Assembly: GCA_905221605.1 (NCBI GenBank)
Contig: CAJNDS010000835.1
Span: 818,501-882,500, forward strand
Origin: Symbiodinium natans
Taxonomy: Eukaryota; Sar; Dinophyceae; Suessiales; Symbiodiniaceae
DNA length: 64,000 bases
Direction of reading: 5' to 3'
The translations under genes and the position numbers were made by a program. The notes under the pieces were generated by a model, which searched no databases, had not been told where the DNA came from, and worked only from the letters and a program-made list of their open reading frames with translations. This document shows, in pieces, positions 1-11,339 of this stretch. Every line of letters begins with the position of its first letter. Within the stretch, counting starts at the first letter, position 1.

Positions 1-67
1 TGGAGCCACTCCGCACGGAAGAGTCTTGGTTACCGTTGGCAAAACTAACACCAAGTGTGGTGGCCAG

Positions 68-1348
68 GACTACTACCAGGTCCTCGGCGTTGCCCAGGCA
101 GGGATTCTGCGGAGGGATTAAACCGATTGGGTCGCGTCCGCATGGATGAGAGGTAACTGTCAGGTTCACAGCTCAGACCTTTTGTGGCGGCGGTTTCAGG
201 TTCGTAGGGTTTAAACTCCGAACCCGGGGCCCCAAAAGCTGCAAAAAGAACCCCCAGAAGTGAGGGCTCCTTTTGGGGATGTACCGATGATCCTGCCGAA
301 GTGGCCCCAGGATGCCTCAGAAGCCGACATCAAGCGAGCCTACAAAAAGCTTGCTTTGAAGTGGGGGCCTGAAGAGCAGATGGCAGTTGTGCTGGCAAGT
401 GGGCAAGTAGACCCCGGTAGGATCCCCGTAGGACCGTCATCAAGAAGAATGCCCAAACTGATCCAACCTCTGCCATGGTCTTCTGCACCCGGATTTTCTC
501 TACATGGGAGTCCTAGAAGCGGCCTTTTCTTGGCGGTAGGTAGTTGCCATGAACCACCCCCCACCATCGTCATTGTCAGGTGGCACCCAGACAAGAATCC
601 TGACCAGATGGAAGTCGCACAACGAAGCTTGGGGCGCATTGAAGACAGTTCTTGACACACACACACACATAATATCAGAAAGAGGCCGCCTATGATTTAG
701 ATCCATCCCACACCCCGATTAGATCTGAATTCTCTCTTGCTAGGGTTGTAGGCCTTGTTGGCGGTGCCAAGGAACTAGGCGACTTGGGACCAGTGCTGCT
801 TTGAGAACTTATGATTGGTTCGGCTGTGACCAGCCCGCAGAAGCCCTAAGAAGATGTCCCACGGCCCGGGGCCGGTGATGAACATGTGCGAAAGAGCTTT
901 CAGTCTGCCTCAGGAGAATTCATCGTGCCACCCTCAGAATGATCAGAATGCTCCCCATAGGTTTCAGGCAGGAGGCCATCCTGTCGCATCTTCACCAAAA
1001 GCTACTGCAAGCATGCAGACCTTGGCTTGTCCGGTGCGATCTTTCGGTTCCTTCGAAGCAGAAGGGCTACGCATTGATCCTGGCGAGGCTGTGCAACAAG
1101 CCTATGAGGCGCGACCGTGCTGCCAAGACCACAAAATGAATCTGACGGATGAGGGGACTGCTCTGAAGGAGGATGGTTCCTCTAAGGTATCCTAAACACG
1201 GGCGACAGTAGTACAATGGGTGCACCACAAGGGACCATCGCTGAGGCAAGCTGCCAGCGCCTATAGGCCCGAAGCCTATGGTAGGTCTTTGTGGTTCCTT
1301 TGTGAGGTCTTAGGCGATGCCGACAAGCGCCGCCGATATGACAATCAG
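68..1348 (+). CDS. J-domain (DnaJ/Hsp40) protein, exons 1-5, 5' end outside window
   Basis: A J domain activates the ATPase of Hsp70 through its HPD loop. Exon 68-97 reads DYYQVLGVAQ. Exon 311-360 reads DASEADIKRAYKKLALK. Exon 580 onward completes the Trp codon and reads WHPDKNPDQMEVA, containing the HPD motif. Exon 1085-1108 reads EAVQQAYE and exon 1307-1348 reads VLGDADKRRRYDNQ. Together these follow the family order: helix I, helix II, HPD loop, helix III, helix IV. Intron 98-310 starts with GC and ends with AG. Intron 361-579 is GT-AG and splits codon K at phase 2. A short piece encoding roughly ERAF is expected between 600 and 1085; a candidate lies near 884-899 but its borders are unclear. 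Upstream exons lie before the window. Downstream exons carry a thioredoxin-like fold, so this may be an ERdj5/DNAJC16-like protein. The J-domain identity is secure; the exact junctions in the third intron are not. Confidence 0.82.
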
Positions 1349-1484
1349 AAGGCGCCTTTTGGTTCCTTGACAAGCGAGACTCTGGAGTGCACCTTCCCGG
1401 AAAATCTGCCAGGTAGTGCAAGTAACAAGGTCATGCCGTGGGTGAAGCCAAAGACTTGACTCCTGGGCAATCTGCACCCCTCCC

Positions 1485-1613
1485 ATGGCAAAAGAGCTGC
1501 TGCTACAGGCCTTCTTCTCGGAGGAGTCGGGAGAAGAGTCTTGCACTTGGACACCATGTGTTCTTTATGGCTCCCCGGTTGGCGAAGGTTCTCTGATGGT
1601 GTTTAGAGAGTAG
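1485..1613 (+). CDS. short coding-like segment after the J domain
   Basis: An ATG-initiated open segment of 42 codons begins MAKELLLQAFFSEESGEES and ends at TAG. The first half has G/C-ending codons and a leucine/glutamate-rich helical look, so it may be an exon of the J-domain gene read in this frame; the second half is less convincing. I recognise no domain. It could also be fortuitous. Confidence 0.35.
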   Translation: MAKELLLQAFFSEESGEESCTWTPCVLYGSPVGEGSLMVFRE

Positions 1614-1805
1614 CAAAGGTTCATGTGGGCCACAGGTTTTCAAGCTTCCGCTTGACATCTTGGTTCGTGCTGCGGAAGCTTCACTGGAAAAAATCCAGCC
1701 CTGTATCCTTGAGGATCAAGTAAATAAATCCGGCCTAGAATCATAGAAGGGGTCATGGTCCACATACTCAATTGTCAATAGGTATGATCTGCACTGGTAG
1801 TGGTA

Positions 1806-1806
1806 C

Positions 1807-1842
<36 letters not shown>

Positions 1843-1843
1843 T
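1806..1843. repeat. (TA)n microsatellite
   Basis: Alternating T/A dinucleotides broken once by ACAT. It sits in non-coding sequence between the J-domain exons and the next exon at 2828. Confidence 0.9.
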
Positions 1844-1998
1844 ACAATTGAGGGTTCATTCCCTCCCCCAGGTGCTTCCTACGGTGTGGCTCCCCTAACC
1901 GGAAAACACCCTCAACCGCATCTCAAGGTGGGACGGGGCCGACCGCGGTGGCTTCGAACCTCCTGGTGAGCCAGTGGACTCCCCAGATACGTTTTGTT

Positions 1999-2010
1999 AG
2001 GTTTTTTTTT

Positions 2011-2043
<33 letters not shown>
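1999..2043. repeat. poly-T tract followed by poly-G tract
   Basis: About 19 T residues are followed by one C and then more than 20 G residues. The same T-then-G arrangement recurs near 26098, 46118 and 61786. It is a probable site of polymerase slippage, so the run lengths are unreliable. Confidence 0.9.
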
Positions 2044-2827
2044 TTGGATGTAAGGTTTAGGACCATGCAAACCTGGATTGAACAGAGGGTTTAGGTCACA
2101 GGACTTTCGGCTTGGCGCGGCCAGTTGAGGGTTCTGCGGGCCCGGCACATTTCAACGTATACAATTTACTTGCCCATTAACTCTTGTCCTGTCGCTGTGC
2201 CCTTTCAAGGCCCCTGTGCTCGGCTCCGGGGAGTACTCGAGTAAAGTTGACAAAGTTGAGGTATGGGAACGTCCTGAACGCACCCCGGGTGTGCTTAGTT
2301 ACGCTCAGGTATGCTTCAGGGCCTGCATCTTTTTTTTTCTCCTTTGCTTTCGGGACGGCAGGTTAGCAGCCTGGCTACACTCACAAGGATCCTGAACATG
2401 GATGAGCTCACGCCTCAGTGATGCACAGTGACACATGGGCAGCAAGCCTGGGCACAGCGCTTAGAGCCCTTCCCCCATGGGTGATAGCTGCAACTGTGAC
2501 TTGACTTTGCTATGTCCTGGTCCCTGAACGGTGGACCCCGTCCTGCAGGCCCTGCATCATCCATGTATACTCCGATCAGCCGGCAGCTTAGACATGCCAG
2601 GTGGCTTATGGTCTAATTAGGGATGGCTGCCAAGCCAGCAAACACGTCGCCCTAAACCCGAAAAAGCCCTAGGGTCAGGGAGGCAGGTGGCCAACCAAAC
2701 CCGAAACAACCCCAAATCCTGAGAGGGGCCCGTGAGCCCCGCCGGGCATGTCCGGGCTGGGGGGACCAAGGGCCCTAACCCATGTGCATGGAGGGGTCAA
2801 AGTTGCAGGCGCCATTACTTTGGCCAG

Positions 2828-2872
2828 TGGATGATGGAAGTCGCGGACGAGGCCCGCCTCAAGTTGAAAAGG
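2828..2872 (+). CDS. candidate exon, helical, probably of the J-domain gene
   Basis: Fifteen codons read WMMEVADEARLKLKR with mostly G/C third positions. The segment is preceded by a CAG acceptor and followed by a GT donor. It lies between the J-domain exons and the thioredoxin-like exons on the same strand, so it is most simply another exon of that gene. No domain is recognisable in so short a piece. Confidence 0.5.
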
Positions 2873-3087
2873 GTTTGGGAGGAAGGGTCTAGAATCTGGC
2901 TTGGAGCGGACGAACGTGCAAGGAGCTCAGAGTCCAGCATCGGGAGATCAAGTCGAAACCCTAGACCCGAATGTTAAAGGGAATCCCGGCCCTTGATCCT
3001 GCTCCTCGTTTCACTCTGGGTTATGGCAATCTTGCTGACCTTGCAGATGTTCTGAGCATGGAGCCCTCTGAGTCGTGATGTTGAAAG

Positions 3088-3366
3088 GTGAGGCTCGCCC
3101 ACTTGAACGTCTTCACGGCCGAAGAGGCCGGCTACCCAGGGAGCTCCCAGCGGTGCTGAAGACATCCCTGACTCCACAATTGCACTCCGACATTCCAGAA
3201 GCTGCAAACGAGAAGAGGGCACAAAAAAAATCAGTTTTGGCATGGGACCCTAAGCCCTAAACTTCCCAAAGCCCCAACCGAGTGAGAGCGATCAAACCCT
3301 TTCAGGAAGTGCTGCAGAGACTCGGGGTGCGGCGCTACCCGATGTTCGTGGTCACCTCTGGGGGAG
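3088..3366 (+). CDS. thioredoxin-like fold exons downstream of the J domain
   Basis: Exon 3088 to about 3137 reads VRLAHLNVFTAEEAGYP, with nearly all codons ending in G or C. Exon 3306 to about 3366 follows a TTTCAG acceptor and reads EVLQRLGVRRYPMFVVTSGG. The second resembles the thioredoxin segment in which a strand and helix lead to a cis-proline Tyr-Pro step followed by the next beta strand and Gly-Gly turn (consensus of the type fgVrsYPTlvlf.gG). The first resembles the preceding strand. A short candidate exon, 3047-3076 (DVLSMEPSE), lies just upstream. A CXXC active site was not found, so redox activity is not shown. J domain plus thioredoxin fold on one polypeptide would match the ERdj5/DNAJC10 and DNAJC16 layout, acting in the ER, but one-gene continuity is inferred from strand and proximity only. 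Confidence 0.5.
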
Positions 3367-4860
3367 GCCATGCATATGTGTGAGCGCAAGTACAGAAGCA
3401 CATAGCGGAGAGGGGGCAAAACAGCCAAACACCTCTGTGAGCTAATCAAGTTCCCAGCTCAACCACATGGAAACTGGCACTTTCTGAAGCCGAACCACTC
3501 CGACTTCAAAGCGCGGAAGCCCTTCGTACTGTAGTAGGACCGATTAGGCCTAGGCTTGAGGCAGGGGGACCAAGTCTGCCTGTTTTGGAAAAGGGTGAAG
3601 GGTGGTAGGGGGTTTAGGCTTTTGGCAGGTTTCATATTCGTTTGCGTTTTGCCGTTGGCCTGGTGGCAGTTGCGAACCTGGAATTCTATTGGCCATATAT
3701 ACTTCGAAAGGAAAATGGAAGTCTCGAAGAAGGGCCTCAGTGCCTTTCATGATGCTCAACGTCCTCGAGGGGTAGGTGTCTGCCCATGGAGTCCATGGAG
3801 TGTGATGTGTGACTCGGAGATTGCGACGCGTAGACCACATGTGGTAAGTGTGCAATCCGAAGTTCGCTTCAGTCAGATTTTCATGCAACGACTCGACCAT
3901 GTCCTTCATTCGGCAACATGCTCCTTGGTTGCTTCCTGTATGCTTGGCTTGGCCTGAATAGAGATGGTTGCTTGTGCGGGTTGATGCCGACCAGGGCATC
4001 TACCGGTGTTCTTTGGATGATGTTTTCTCGGCCTTTTTTACTCGGCTCCCTCTTGTATGCCAACATGTTTCACAATAAGTTTGTGCATCGGGTTGGCCTG
4101 TGCGAGCTACATGAAGAATGTCATTGACAGTGCGCTTCAGGGAATTTTCCATCAATCAGATCAGCAATTTCAAGTCATTCTGAGCTTTGGTTGATGTGTA
4201 TTCGGAGGTTGCTGTAGCTGAAGGCTGTGTGACTTCCTTGTCCCCCTGGTCTTCATCCTGGTTAGTCCATGCAGAGTAGATGCCAATAAATGGATTTAGA
4301 GCTTTGAGGGTCTTAGGGCTTTAGGAGCTTTCATTACATAAGATTGAAGGAGTTCCTTAGGCAAGGGGTATCCGGCTTGCTGGGTGCACTTTGCATCTTT
4401 GCCAGGCGGACATTGGCAGACATACTTCCCTCATGGTTTCGAGCCTTGCCTCAAGCTTCGCCAGCTTGCCCCAGCTTGTCGGATACGACAGTATGCAGAA
4501 GTGAAGATAGAGAGCATCTCGTAACATCATTGTATGTACCATACGATATGAAGATGTAACCCTTGGTCTGAAATACAGACATTGAAATTAAGAATACATA
4601 TATATATATATATATATATTGATTTGTTTATTTGTATTTTCTGTATACTACATAGCACGCATAGTATATAAGTAATCGTAAAACGTAAGCTTGTTCGGAC
4701 ATTGGGATATATGTTTTTCCCTTTCTTGGGTTCAAGAGGGCATTATTTGAGTCTTTTCTTCGTACATTACCCTAGGCCCTTCAACCCCCTTAAAACCCTG
4801 AACCCCAACCCCCAACCCGACCCTGCAACCCCTAAACCCTAAACCCTAAACCCCACAACT
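3367..4860. other. no supported gene
   Basis: Open frames here (for example 3714-3900 and 4344-4559) have mixed third positions, and equally open frames exist on the other strand. A (TA)n microsatellite lies at about 4597-4620 and degenerate CCCTAAA units at 4830-4851. I read the stretch as intron or intergenic DNA. Confidence 0.5.
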
Positions 4861-4865
4861 CCTGG

Positions 4866-5543
4866 GAGATGGACATGCGCCGCCGGATCCTCTGAGGACT
4901 TCTTCCACTTGGGGGAGTCTGTCCTCCAGGCTGCCCACGATCTATACGGCCTCTTGTAATTCTCAGTGGCCTCGTTTGGGTGTACAACTTGTACAGTACA
5001 AGCAAGATATTTCTTAGAGGGAGTTCATTTCAAGTATGTGTTTTGCAGCTTTGGGGTGAGTTCAGAAGACATAGGACAATCGCAAAAGGTGGTCCTCGAG
5101 ACAGTTCAGTACACGGATCGAGTCACGGCCCTGCACAACGAGGCAGGCAAGACTGCGCGGACATGCGTAGTAGGACTACCATGGAAAGAGGGGGTGGGCT
5201 TTTCGGCCATGTTCTTGTTCCTAGAAGGCCTTGACTAGTGGCAGGGTGGGCCGGGGAAGGGTGCAGAGGCACTTGAAGTGAAATTCAGCTCCTGTGCGCC
5301 AGGCGGCCTTAGATGATTTCCTGAGTCTCTACGCGGTGGGATCGTCCAAGTGGCTAGACCTGCTTAGCCCCAGGATAATCAGAGCCCCGAATAGCCGCAA
5401 AGCCATGCTCGGATAGGCTAGGACCTAGGAACCCTAAACCCTAAACCCTAACCCTAAACCCAGTTTTGGCAGGGCTGCCCTAGAAGCCCTGAACCCTTCC
5501 TGGAGTTGCTAGACCCGATGCCTTCTCCGAGCATGAGCGACTA
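4866..5543 (+). CDS. cluster of four short exon candidates, strand uncertain
   Basis: On the + strand four segments look coding. 4868-4942 contains SSEDFFHLGESVLQAAHDLY. 5091-5160 contains VQYTDRVTALHNEAGK. 5302-5415 follows a CCAG acceptor and contains AALDDFLSLYAVGSSKWLDL. 5472-5544 follows GGCAG and ends PFLELLDPMPSPSMSD then stop. All are mainly helical and could form one C-terminal region, perhaps of the J-domain gene. The minus strand gives competing readings at two of them: RIRRRMSISQELW at 4891-4852 and SLMLGEGIGSSNSRKG at 5540-5460, each ending exactly at a GTTTAGGG donor. No family is recognised. Confidence 0.38.
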
Positions 5544-5687
5544 AGCCCAGAACCCTAAACCCATGTAGTAGTTGTTCTGAACTTTCCCTAAACTCGAAGC
5601 CCTATTTACACTCCATAAACGGATCTATAAACCCGAAACCCCAACCCATCCCTAATCCCATTGTGCTAACCCGGCCTTCTTGAACGA

Positions 5688-5758
5688 CCCTAAACCCTAA
5701 ACCGTAAACCCTAAACCCTAAACCTTAAACCCTAAACCCTAAACCCTAAACCCTAAAC
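5688..5758. repeat. interstitial telomere-like array (CCCTAAA)n
   Basis: About ten near-perfect CCCTAAA units, C-rich on the + strand. It directly abuts an exon candidate at 5759. Confidence 0.95.
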
Positions 5759-5805
5759 CAAGGCCGCGGGTCGTCGTTGTCGTAGACGATGTGCGGCCAC
5801 TTGGG
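5759..5805 (-). CDS. candidate exon ending at a telomere-repeat donor
   Basis: Read on the minus strand, a CTTGCAG acceptor is followed by PKWPHIVYDNDDPRPW. Fourteen of fifteen complete codons end in G or C. The exon stops exactly where GTTTAGGG begins, so the intron would start with the telomere-like array. The + strand also offers an exon here (PRVVVVVDDVRPLGLQ with an AAG/GTAGAG donor), so strand is not settled. No family is recognised. Confidence 0.4.
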
Positions 5806-7350
5806 CTGCAAGGTAGAGGGCCTTGGCAGGCTGTCAGGGTTTATAGGGTTTGTAGCGCTTTATCGGGTTTATGGAGAGTTTAGAGCGTTTTATAGGGTTT
5901 ATAGTGTTCAGGGATTCTGTAGCATTTAGGGTTACGAGGTTATTTCGGGTTCGTGCTTTTGGGGTTTTCAGTTATCACTCGCACCTTTCGAGGGGAGGCT
6001 TCTTGGCCTTCTTCTTCACACGTGATGCACCGAGCATGAACCTACTCGTAGGACCTAGGTCGGACTTGCTTTTTGGTGCGCGTTGTTCCCTTATTGGGAT
6101 TAAGATTCATGTTGTTTCTGGACTTTGGGGCCGCAACTTGGGGACGAGATGAACTTGACGAGCATGGTTTTGTGCCATAGTAGCAATTATTGCACTGCAA
6201 GGTAGTATTCAAGGTAGACATGGCCCCAGAATTTCGGGGTCCACTTGGTTCCCGGGTAGGGCCATGGAACCCCCCCCCCCCCCCTTCCCCTGCGAAAAAT
6301 CTCGAGCCCTGGTCCCACACGAGGCGGCGGCTGATGCAGGCCCCCTGTCAAGAAAAAGAGTGGTGTCACCCTACCCCTCGGGACATTTCGAGACCAAGTG
6401 AACCCTAAGATTGGTATCCTCTGGGCCATGAAGCCTTATGGAGTTCCTTCAGATCCCAAAGATAATAACGGACGTTGAATTCCCCCAGGGATCTCACGGG
6501 ATTAAATGCCTCCATAAATGACACCAAAAAAGTATTGTGGTCATAATCTACCTGCATCGGGATTGTGGTAGTAGATGGTATAGAACCCCAGTTTGGGGTT
6601 CAATTGGTCCCTAAAGTTCGAGTGCCTCAGACTTCGTTGATGAGGTGTTTTGGGATGTTTGGTTAACCTCGGGTCGTCTTGTACAGCCCCAACGCATCGG
6701 CACATTGCCTTGAGAGGAGGCTGCGGCAACCTTAGTTCTGGCCCAAATTTCGGAGGCCCCGCTTCAGATCCCGAAGTGTGTGACCATGTCGCAAGGACTC
6801 CAGCTCAAGGGTCGTCACTTTGCCGTAGAGCAGAAGACAAAGTAACGGATTTGAAGGCTGGCGCTGGGAGCAAGGGGCAGAGCAACCGAACCTTGGGGAC
6901 CAAATGAACCCCCAAATGCGATCATGCATTCTAACGACTTTAATGCGCTTATTTTTTACACACACACCAGGCTTCATCTAGTCCTCAAGGACCGGTTACT
7001 CATCGAACTCGGCGGAAGTGTCAGGTCTTCACTGCCGCCTGTCGCCTGCCGTCGTTTGCGGACTCAGCTGCGCAGCAAGTTGGGGTGCCATGCGACCTCG
7101 TAGCCCCAGGTTGAGTAAGTTTAGTATATGGGTTACGGTTTTCACCGACTCCCGGCGAAGCAGCAAGCCTGTTGCAAAAAGAAGCAAAGCCCACACTCTG
7201 GTAACTCAACAGCCCAGAAATGTCACATAAGCTTTGGGTTTAGGACCTAGGGGGTTCGCCATGCCCAGCAGCCATGTTTTCAGCACCAGCTCAGGAGCCC
7301 CTGGATGCGAGACTCACAACCCTCAAAATCCAACATCATGACCAAATTAC

Positions 7351-7599
<249 letters not shown>

Positions 7600-7609
7600 C
7601 AAACAAAGA

Positions 7610-7638
7610 CCCTAAACCCTAAACCCTAAACCCTAAAT
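7610..7638. repeat. interstitial telomere-like array (CCCTAAA)n
   Basis: Four CCCTAAA units immediately downstream of the CA microsatellite. Confidence 0.93.
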
Positions 7639-7694
7639 AGCCCAAAACACCTAAAGGAAAGCCCCAAAGCCCCAAAATCCACAAGAGGCACCAC

Positions 7695-7740
7695 TTTGCG
7701 CAAGTGGGGAGTTGGGCAGCGGACCGCTTCAAGGCGTTTC
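7695..7740 (-). CDS. candidate short exon
   Basis: On the minus strand, AAACAG is followed by one base and then KRLEAVRCPTPHLRK, ending at a GTGGTG donor. Length is 46 nt. Codon endings are mostly G/C. No domain is recognised. Confidence 0.33.
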
Positions 7741-7808
7741 CTGTTTCTGGTGCCCCTGCTTTTTGGGGGATTTATAGGGAGTAGGACACGTAGGTTCGGA
7801 GAGGCCTA

Positions 7809-7861
7809 CCCTAAACCCTAAACCCTAAACCCTAAACCCTAAACCCTAAACCCTAAACCCT
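7809..7861. repeat. interstitial telomere-like array (CCCTAAA)n
   Basis: Seven CCCTAAA units in non-coding sequence. Confidence 0.95.
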
Positions 7862-8030
7862 GGATGCAAAAGGAAATGTAGGTTGCGTTTTTTGTTTCAC
7901 GGCTCTGGGGCTTTGAGGACCTTGGGGAGGTTGGACGTTGTTTGGGTTCGTCTGTTTGGGTTTCTGTTGCTTTTGTTTTTAGGGCGTGAGGGCTTTCTCG
8001 CCCTCATGGTATGGGTCACAGTGCGGGTAC

Positions 8031-8059
8031 AAACCCTAAACCCTAAACCCTAAACCCTG
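8031..8059. repeat. interstitial telomere-like array (CCCTAAA)n
   Basis: Four units. The following 190 bp is open on both strands (+ frame containing VVLAARPLCMSCGTLRPIES), but neither reading is supported by clear splice signals. Confidence 0.93.
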
Positions 8060-8560
8060 TAGAGTTACGTGGGTCTCAGGTCAGACCAGAGCCTCGAAGA
8101 AAGGCTTTTGAAAATCATCAGGTAGTGCTTGCTGCAAGACCACTGTGCATGAGCTGCGGAACCTTGCGGCCAATAGAGAGTTTTGGTCAAGTCATCGGTC
8201 AGATAATGCTGCGAAGTTTGTAGGTTGAGCCGGGTGCGGACTTGTTTCTCTATTCTACACTTCGTCATTTGTCATCTGAGATAGGTGGGCACTTGGTTGT
8301 GCTTCCGTCTTTGGAAAGCAAACTTCACTGTGATTTCTAAGTACTTGCACAATACTTTATATGCCTGCAATACATGCATACACACACATACACATACTGA
8401 GTTACACAGACATGCTTTCGAAAACTGGGGTGCGCACTCCCCGCCTACTACGGTTACAACAGAATCTGAGGAACACCTTTTCCCCTATGACAGGTAACGA
8501 TAAACAATCATCTACGAGTCACCTTTGCTGAACCCTTGACCTTTCCGATCTTGCTGGCAG

Positions 8561-8608
8561 GTTCGCCGCTTGGTTTCCTGGGTGATCGTTGACCCAGCCA
8601 CGCGGCAG
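8561..8608 (+). CDS. candidate exon flanked by GGCAGG repeats
   Basis: After a CTGGCAG acceptor the sequence reads VRRLVSWVIVDPATRQ and stops at GGCAG/GC, a GC donor. GGCAGG occurs at both exon edges, as at other intron ends in this window. A further candidate, VLVQHLSGLK, follows at 8680-8709. The family is not recognised. Confidence 0.35.
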
Positions 8609-8956
8609 GCACTCCCTGCCCTGGCCTGCCATTGTTGTGTTCAAGACACCTTGAGAACGCGAAAGCCTACATGTCCGCAGGTTCTTGTTCAGCATCTGTC
8701 TGGACTGAAGGTTCTTACAAGGTATCGGGTGCGTCTTCATGGTGAACGACACTGAAGCACAGCTGTGCCGTACATAGCCAAGTCCAAGCTTGCAAGATGA
8801 TCATCAAATGACCCCAAAGTTGGGATCAGAGGCCCGAAGCCACGTAGGCCCCATGATGATATATGGAGGGTTTGCATGCAAAAAACCCTGATATGCCCTA
8901 AGCCATAGCCCCTTATCAGGGTAGATGGAGAGTTCATGTAGTCCACTTCAAGGATA

Positions 8957-9030
8957 CCCTAAACCCTAAACCCTAAACCCTAAACCCTAAACCCTAAACC
9001 CTAAACCCTAAACCCTAAACCCTAAACCCT
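8957..9030. repeat. interstitial telomere-like array (CCCTAAA)n
   Basis: About eleven tandem CCCTAAA units, the longest uninterrupted C-strand block in the window. Confidence 0.97.
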
Positions 9031-9056
9031 AGCAGCACCTGGAGTGCCCCAGAAAC

Positions 9057-9112
9057 CAACTCTGGGCCTCCAGGGCTTCCACCCGCAGCCTCAGCTGCTC
9101 TCCAGTCGCCCG
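9057..9112 (-). CDS. candidate coiled-coil exon
   Basis: On the minus strand a CGCTCAG acceptor is followed by RATGEQLRLRVEALEAQS, 18 codons plus two bases, ending at a GTTTCT donor. Leucine/valine spacing suggests a coiled coil, and 14 of 18 codons end in G or C. It lies between a (CCCTAAA)n block and the TTTTGGGG-like tract. A less natural + strand frame is also open. Confidence 0.45.
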
Positions 9113-9120
9113 CTGAGCGG

Positions 9121-9425
9121 TTTTGGGGGTTCTGGGGTTTTGGGGTTTTTTGAGTTTTGTTTGTGCTTTTTGGTGTTTTTTGGTTTTTTTTTTGGTTTTT
9201 GGGGGTTTTTGGGGGGTTTTGTGGGGGTTCTGGGGTTTTGGGGTTTTTTGGTGTTTTTTGGGTTTTTTGGGTTTTTTCGGGTTTGTTTGGGGTTTTTTGG
9301 GGTTTTGGGGGTTTTGGGGTTTTGGGGTTTTGGGATTTTGGGGTTTTGGGGTTTTGGGGTTTTGGGGTTTTAGGGTTTTAGGGTTTGGGTTTTTTTTGGG
9401 GGTTGTGGGGTTTTGGGGTTTAGGG
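9121..9425. repeat. TTTTGGGG-like G/T tract
   Basis: About 300 bp of T-runs and G-runs (TTTTGGGG, TTTTTGGGG, TTTTTTGG), ending in two TTTTAGGG units. The run of Phe/Gly/Leu/Trp open frames is a translation artefact. The strand is strongly G-quadruplex prone. If the minus exon at 9057-9112 is real, this is the 3' part of its upstream intron. Confidence 0.95.
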
Positions 9426-10937
9426 TCCGGGCTTCACAGCTTCAGAGGTGTTGTGAAGACTCCAGGGCTCGGAAAGCAATGTCAGGAGGGCCGTGAGTCC
9501 CCACCCTCACGACGCATTGTGACGAGTCTGTGACGAGCCTCTGACACACTAGCATGTGCGACCTTTGGGGCCTTGGGGGGACTTTCATCAACAAGAGCAG
9601 ATCGCAGTGTAGGTTCATTGGTGGCTTGGCAAGGAAGTCGAGAGAACGCGACTCGCAGGTGCCTCCAGCTTCCGGCAGCAGATTGCTGATGCAAGGCTCC
9701 TTCCTTGAGGACAAAGTGCCTGTACGGTTTATTAGTTCATTCTAGTCCATGTACCTTCAAAGGGCAGAAAAAGGAGCATGTGGTGCATGATTGTGGTCCC
9801 CAAGGTTGGCTAGTGGTAGGACGAAGTCACGTCCACAGCACTTCTGGCACCACACGCCCATGCTGAAGACCGAAACCTCCTGTTGCAGGTTCATGCCCGA
9901 GCTCCACAGCCGATCCTTCCAGGAGCCCCAGGGTTTGTCTCAGAATCACAGAAGAAGGCTGATGTTCAGATGGCCGCTTGGAGCTTCATCGACTTATACA
10001 CTATATTGGTCGTCTGTTTTCATGAAGGCCTCGACTTGTAGGAGATTGGCAGACAACAAACGATACACTCAGCGCCGGGGAGGTGCAGTCCTGAGCATTA
10101 TTAGGAGGCATGCGTGCGTGCAGTGAAAGCATCCAGCGCCTGAAGCCGATTTGAAGTTTTCCCGAAGGGAAAGGATGTCGCCAAATTTGAAGGGCTTGTT
10201 GTGACTCGCCGGCCTGAGGTCCAGATGGCTTGCCCATGTTAACAGGAACCCCGACAAGTTTCTTAGACCTGAACACCCAAGACCACAACTGCTTGAAGCA
10301 TAAGCGCCATATCTCAGAGGAGCTGTGCCGTGGGAGCTGGTCGGGCGCTTGCGCCCGAGCCCTACAATGTCCTCCTACACTTGCGGTTTTTGCGTTTGGC
10401 TTCTTGGCATCCCTAAGCTTTATAAACCCTTGGGCCCCCCCGCCCCACCCCCAGCGAACGCTGCGTGCCCAGGAGGCACAGATAGGCTCTGATTCGATGA
10501 TGCCGGGTGTTTTCGGTGTTGTTTATTGTGAGTGTGTAGGTGGACTAGGGGTGTTGGACCAGGACCACAGGCACTGCTCTACTAGGCATTTGCTTACTGA
10601 ATAATAAGTCGTCCAGGCTTGGGTCGCTATTTTCCTGGTACCGTCTGACCTGCTGGGCAAGGTGCTTTGCTTGTGTTTGCTTGGCCTACGGGTGGCTTTT
10701 CTTGAGGGGCAAGAAGAATCCTAAAAGGGCTTAAGCTTCATAAGCCCGACAAGTAGGGACTCTGGTAGTGGAGGGTATATGATGCCGATTTTACGGTTGA
10801 TTTGGTCCCCAAGGTAGGGTGGCCGATGGAAAGGAACATGTTGACAGGAGAGAGCTGAGAAGGTGACAGCAGAAGAGTGAGATTGCTCGGGCAGCATGGC
10901 CGACTTGCTGTAGCATCACAGATGTCGCAAGGAAACT

Positions 10938-11158
10938 TTGTTAGCTTGTATCTCGACGGAGACCTTAATGAACCCGCACGCCCTCAACAGCCAGACTTCC
11001 GATGCACCCTCGTTGAACCAGAAGCTCAACCCCCGCACATTGCCCGCACAGGAGGAGAAAGCCAGAAGGGCCTTGCGCAACTTCCGTGAGGCCGTGAGAG
11101 ACTCTCTGGCATGCACGCATGGGGGGCGGGCGCACACTCACACTCTCAGGCAAGACTG
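10938..11158 (+). CDS. candidate exon, charged helix
   Basis: The central part (11051-11115) reads EEKARRALRNFREAVRDSL with regular charge spacing, preceded by LNQKLNPRTLPAQ. This looks like real coding sequence on the + strand. No start, stop or domain can be assigned. It lies about 0.6 kb upstream of the LRR-ART gene but belongs to an unknown transcript. Confidence 0.45.
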
Positions 11159-11339
11159 AAGCCTCAAAGATATTCCATCCGTTTGCTATAAAGCCCGAAA
11201 GTGGAGGCTTGGACCAGCTCCTGCAGTGGTGGTGGGGGCGGGTGGTAGACAGTGAACTTTAGGGGGGAGGAGGTGGACTTCTGGCGCAAGTCGTGGTCTG
11301 CTTGGCTTTGGAGTCTCAGGAATCTCGCAGGTAACCTTG

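Noticed and set aside
9044-9533. Phe/Gly/Leu/Trp-rich open frames
   Set aside because: Produced by the TTTTGGGG-like tract in every frame; not protein-like.
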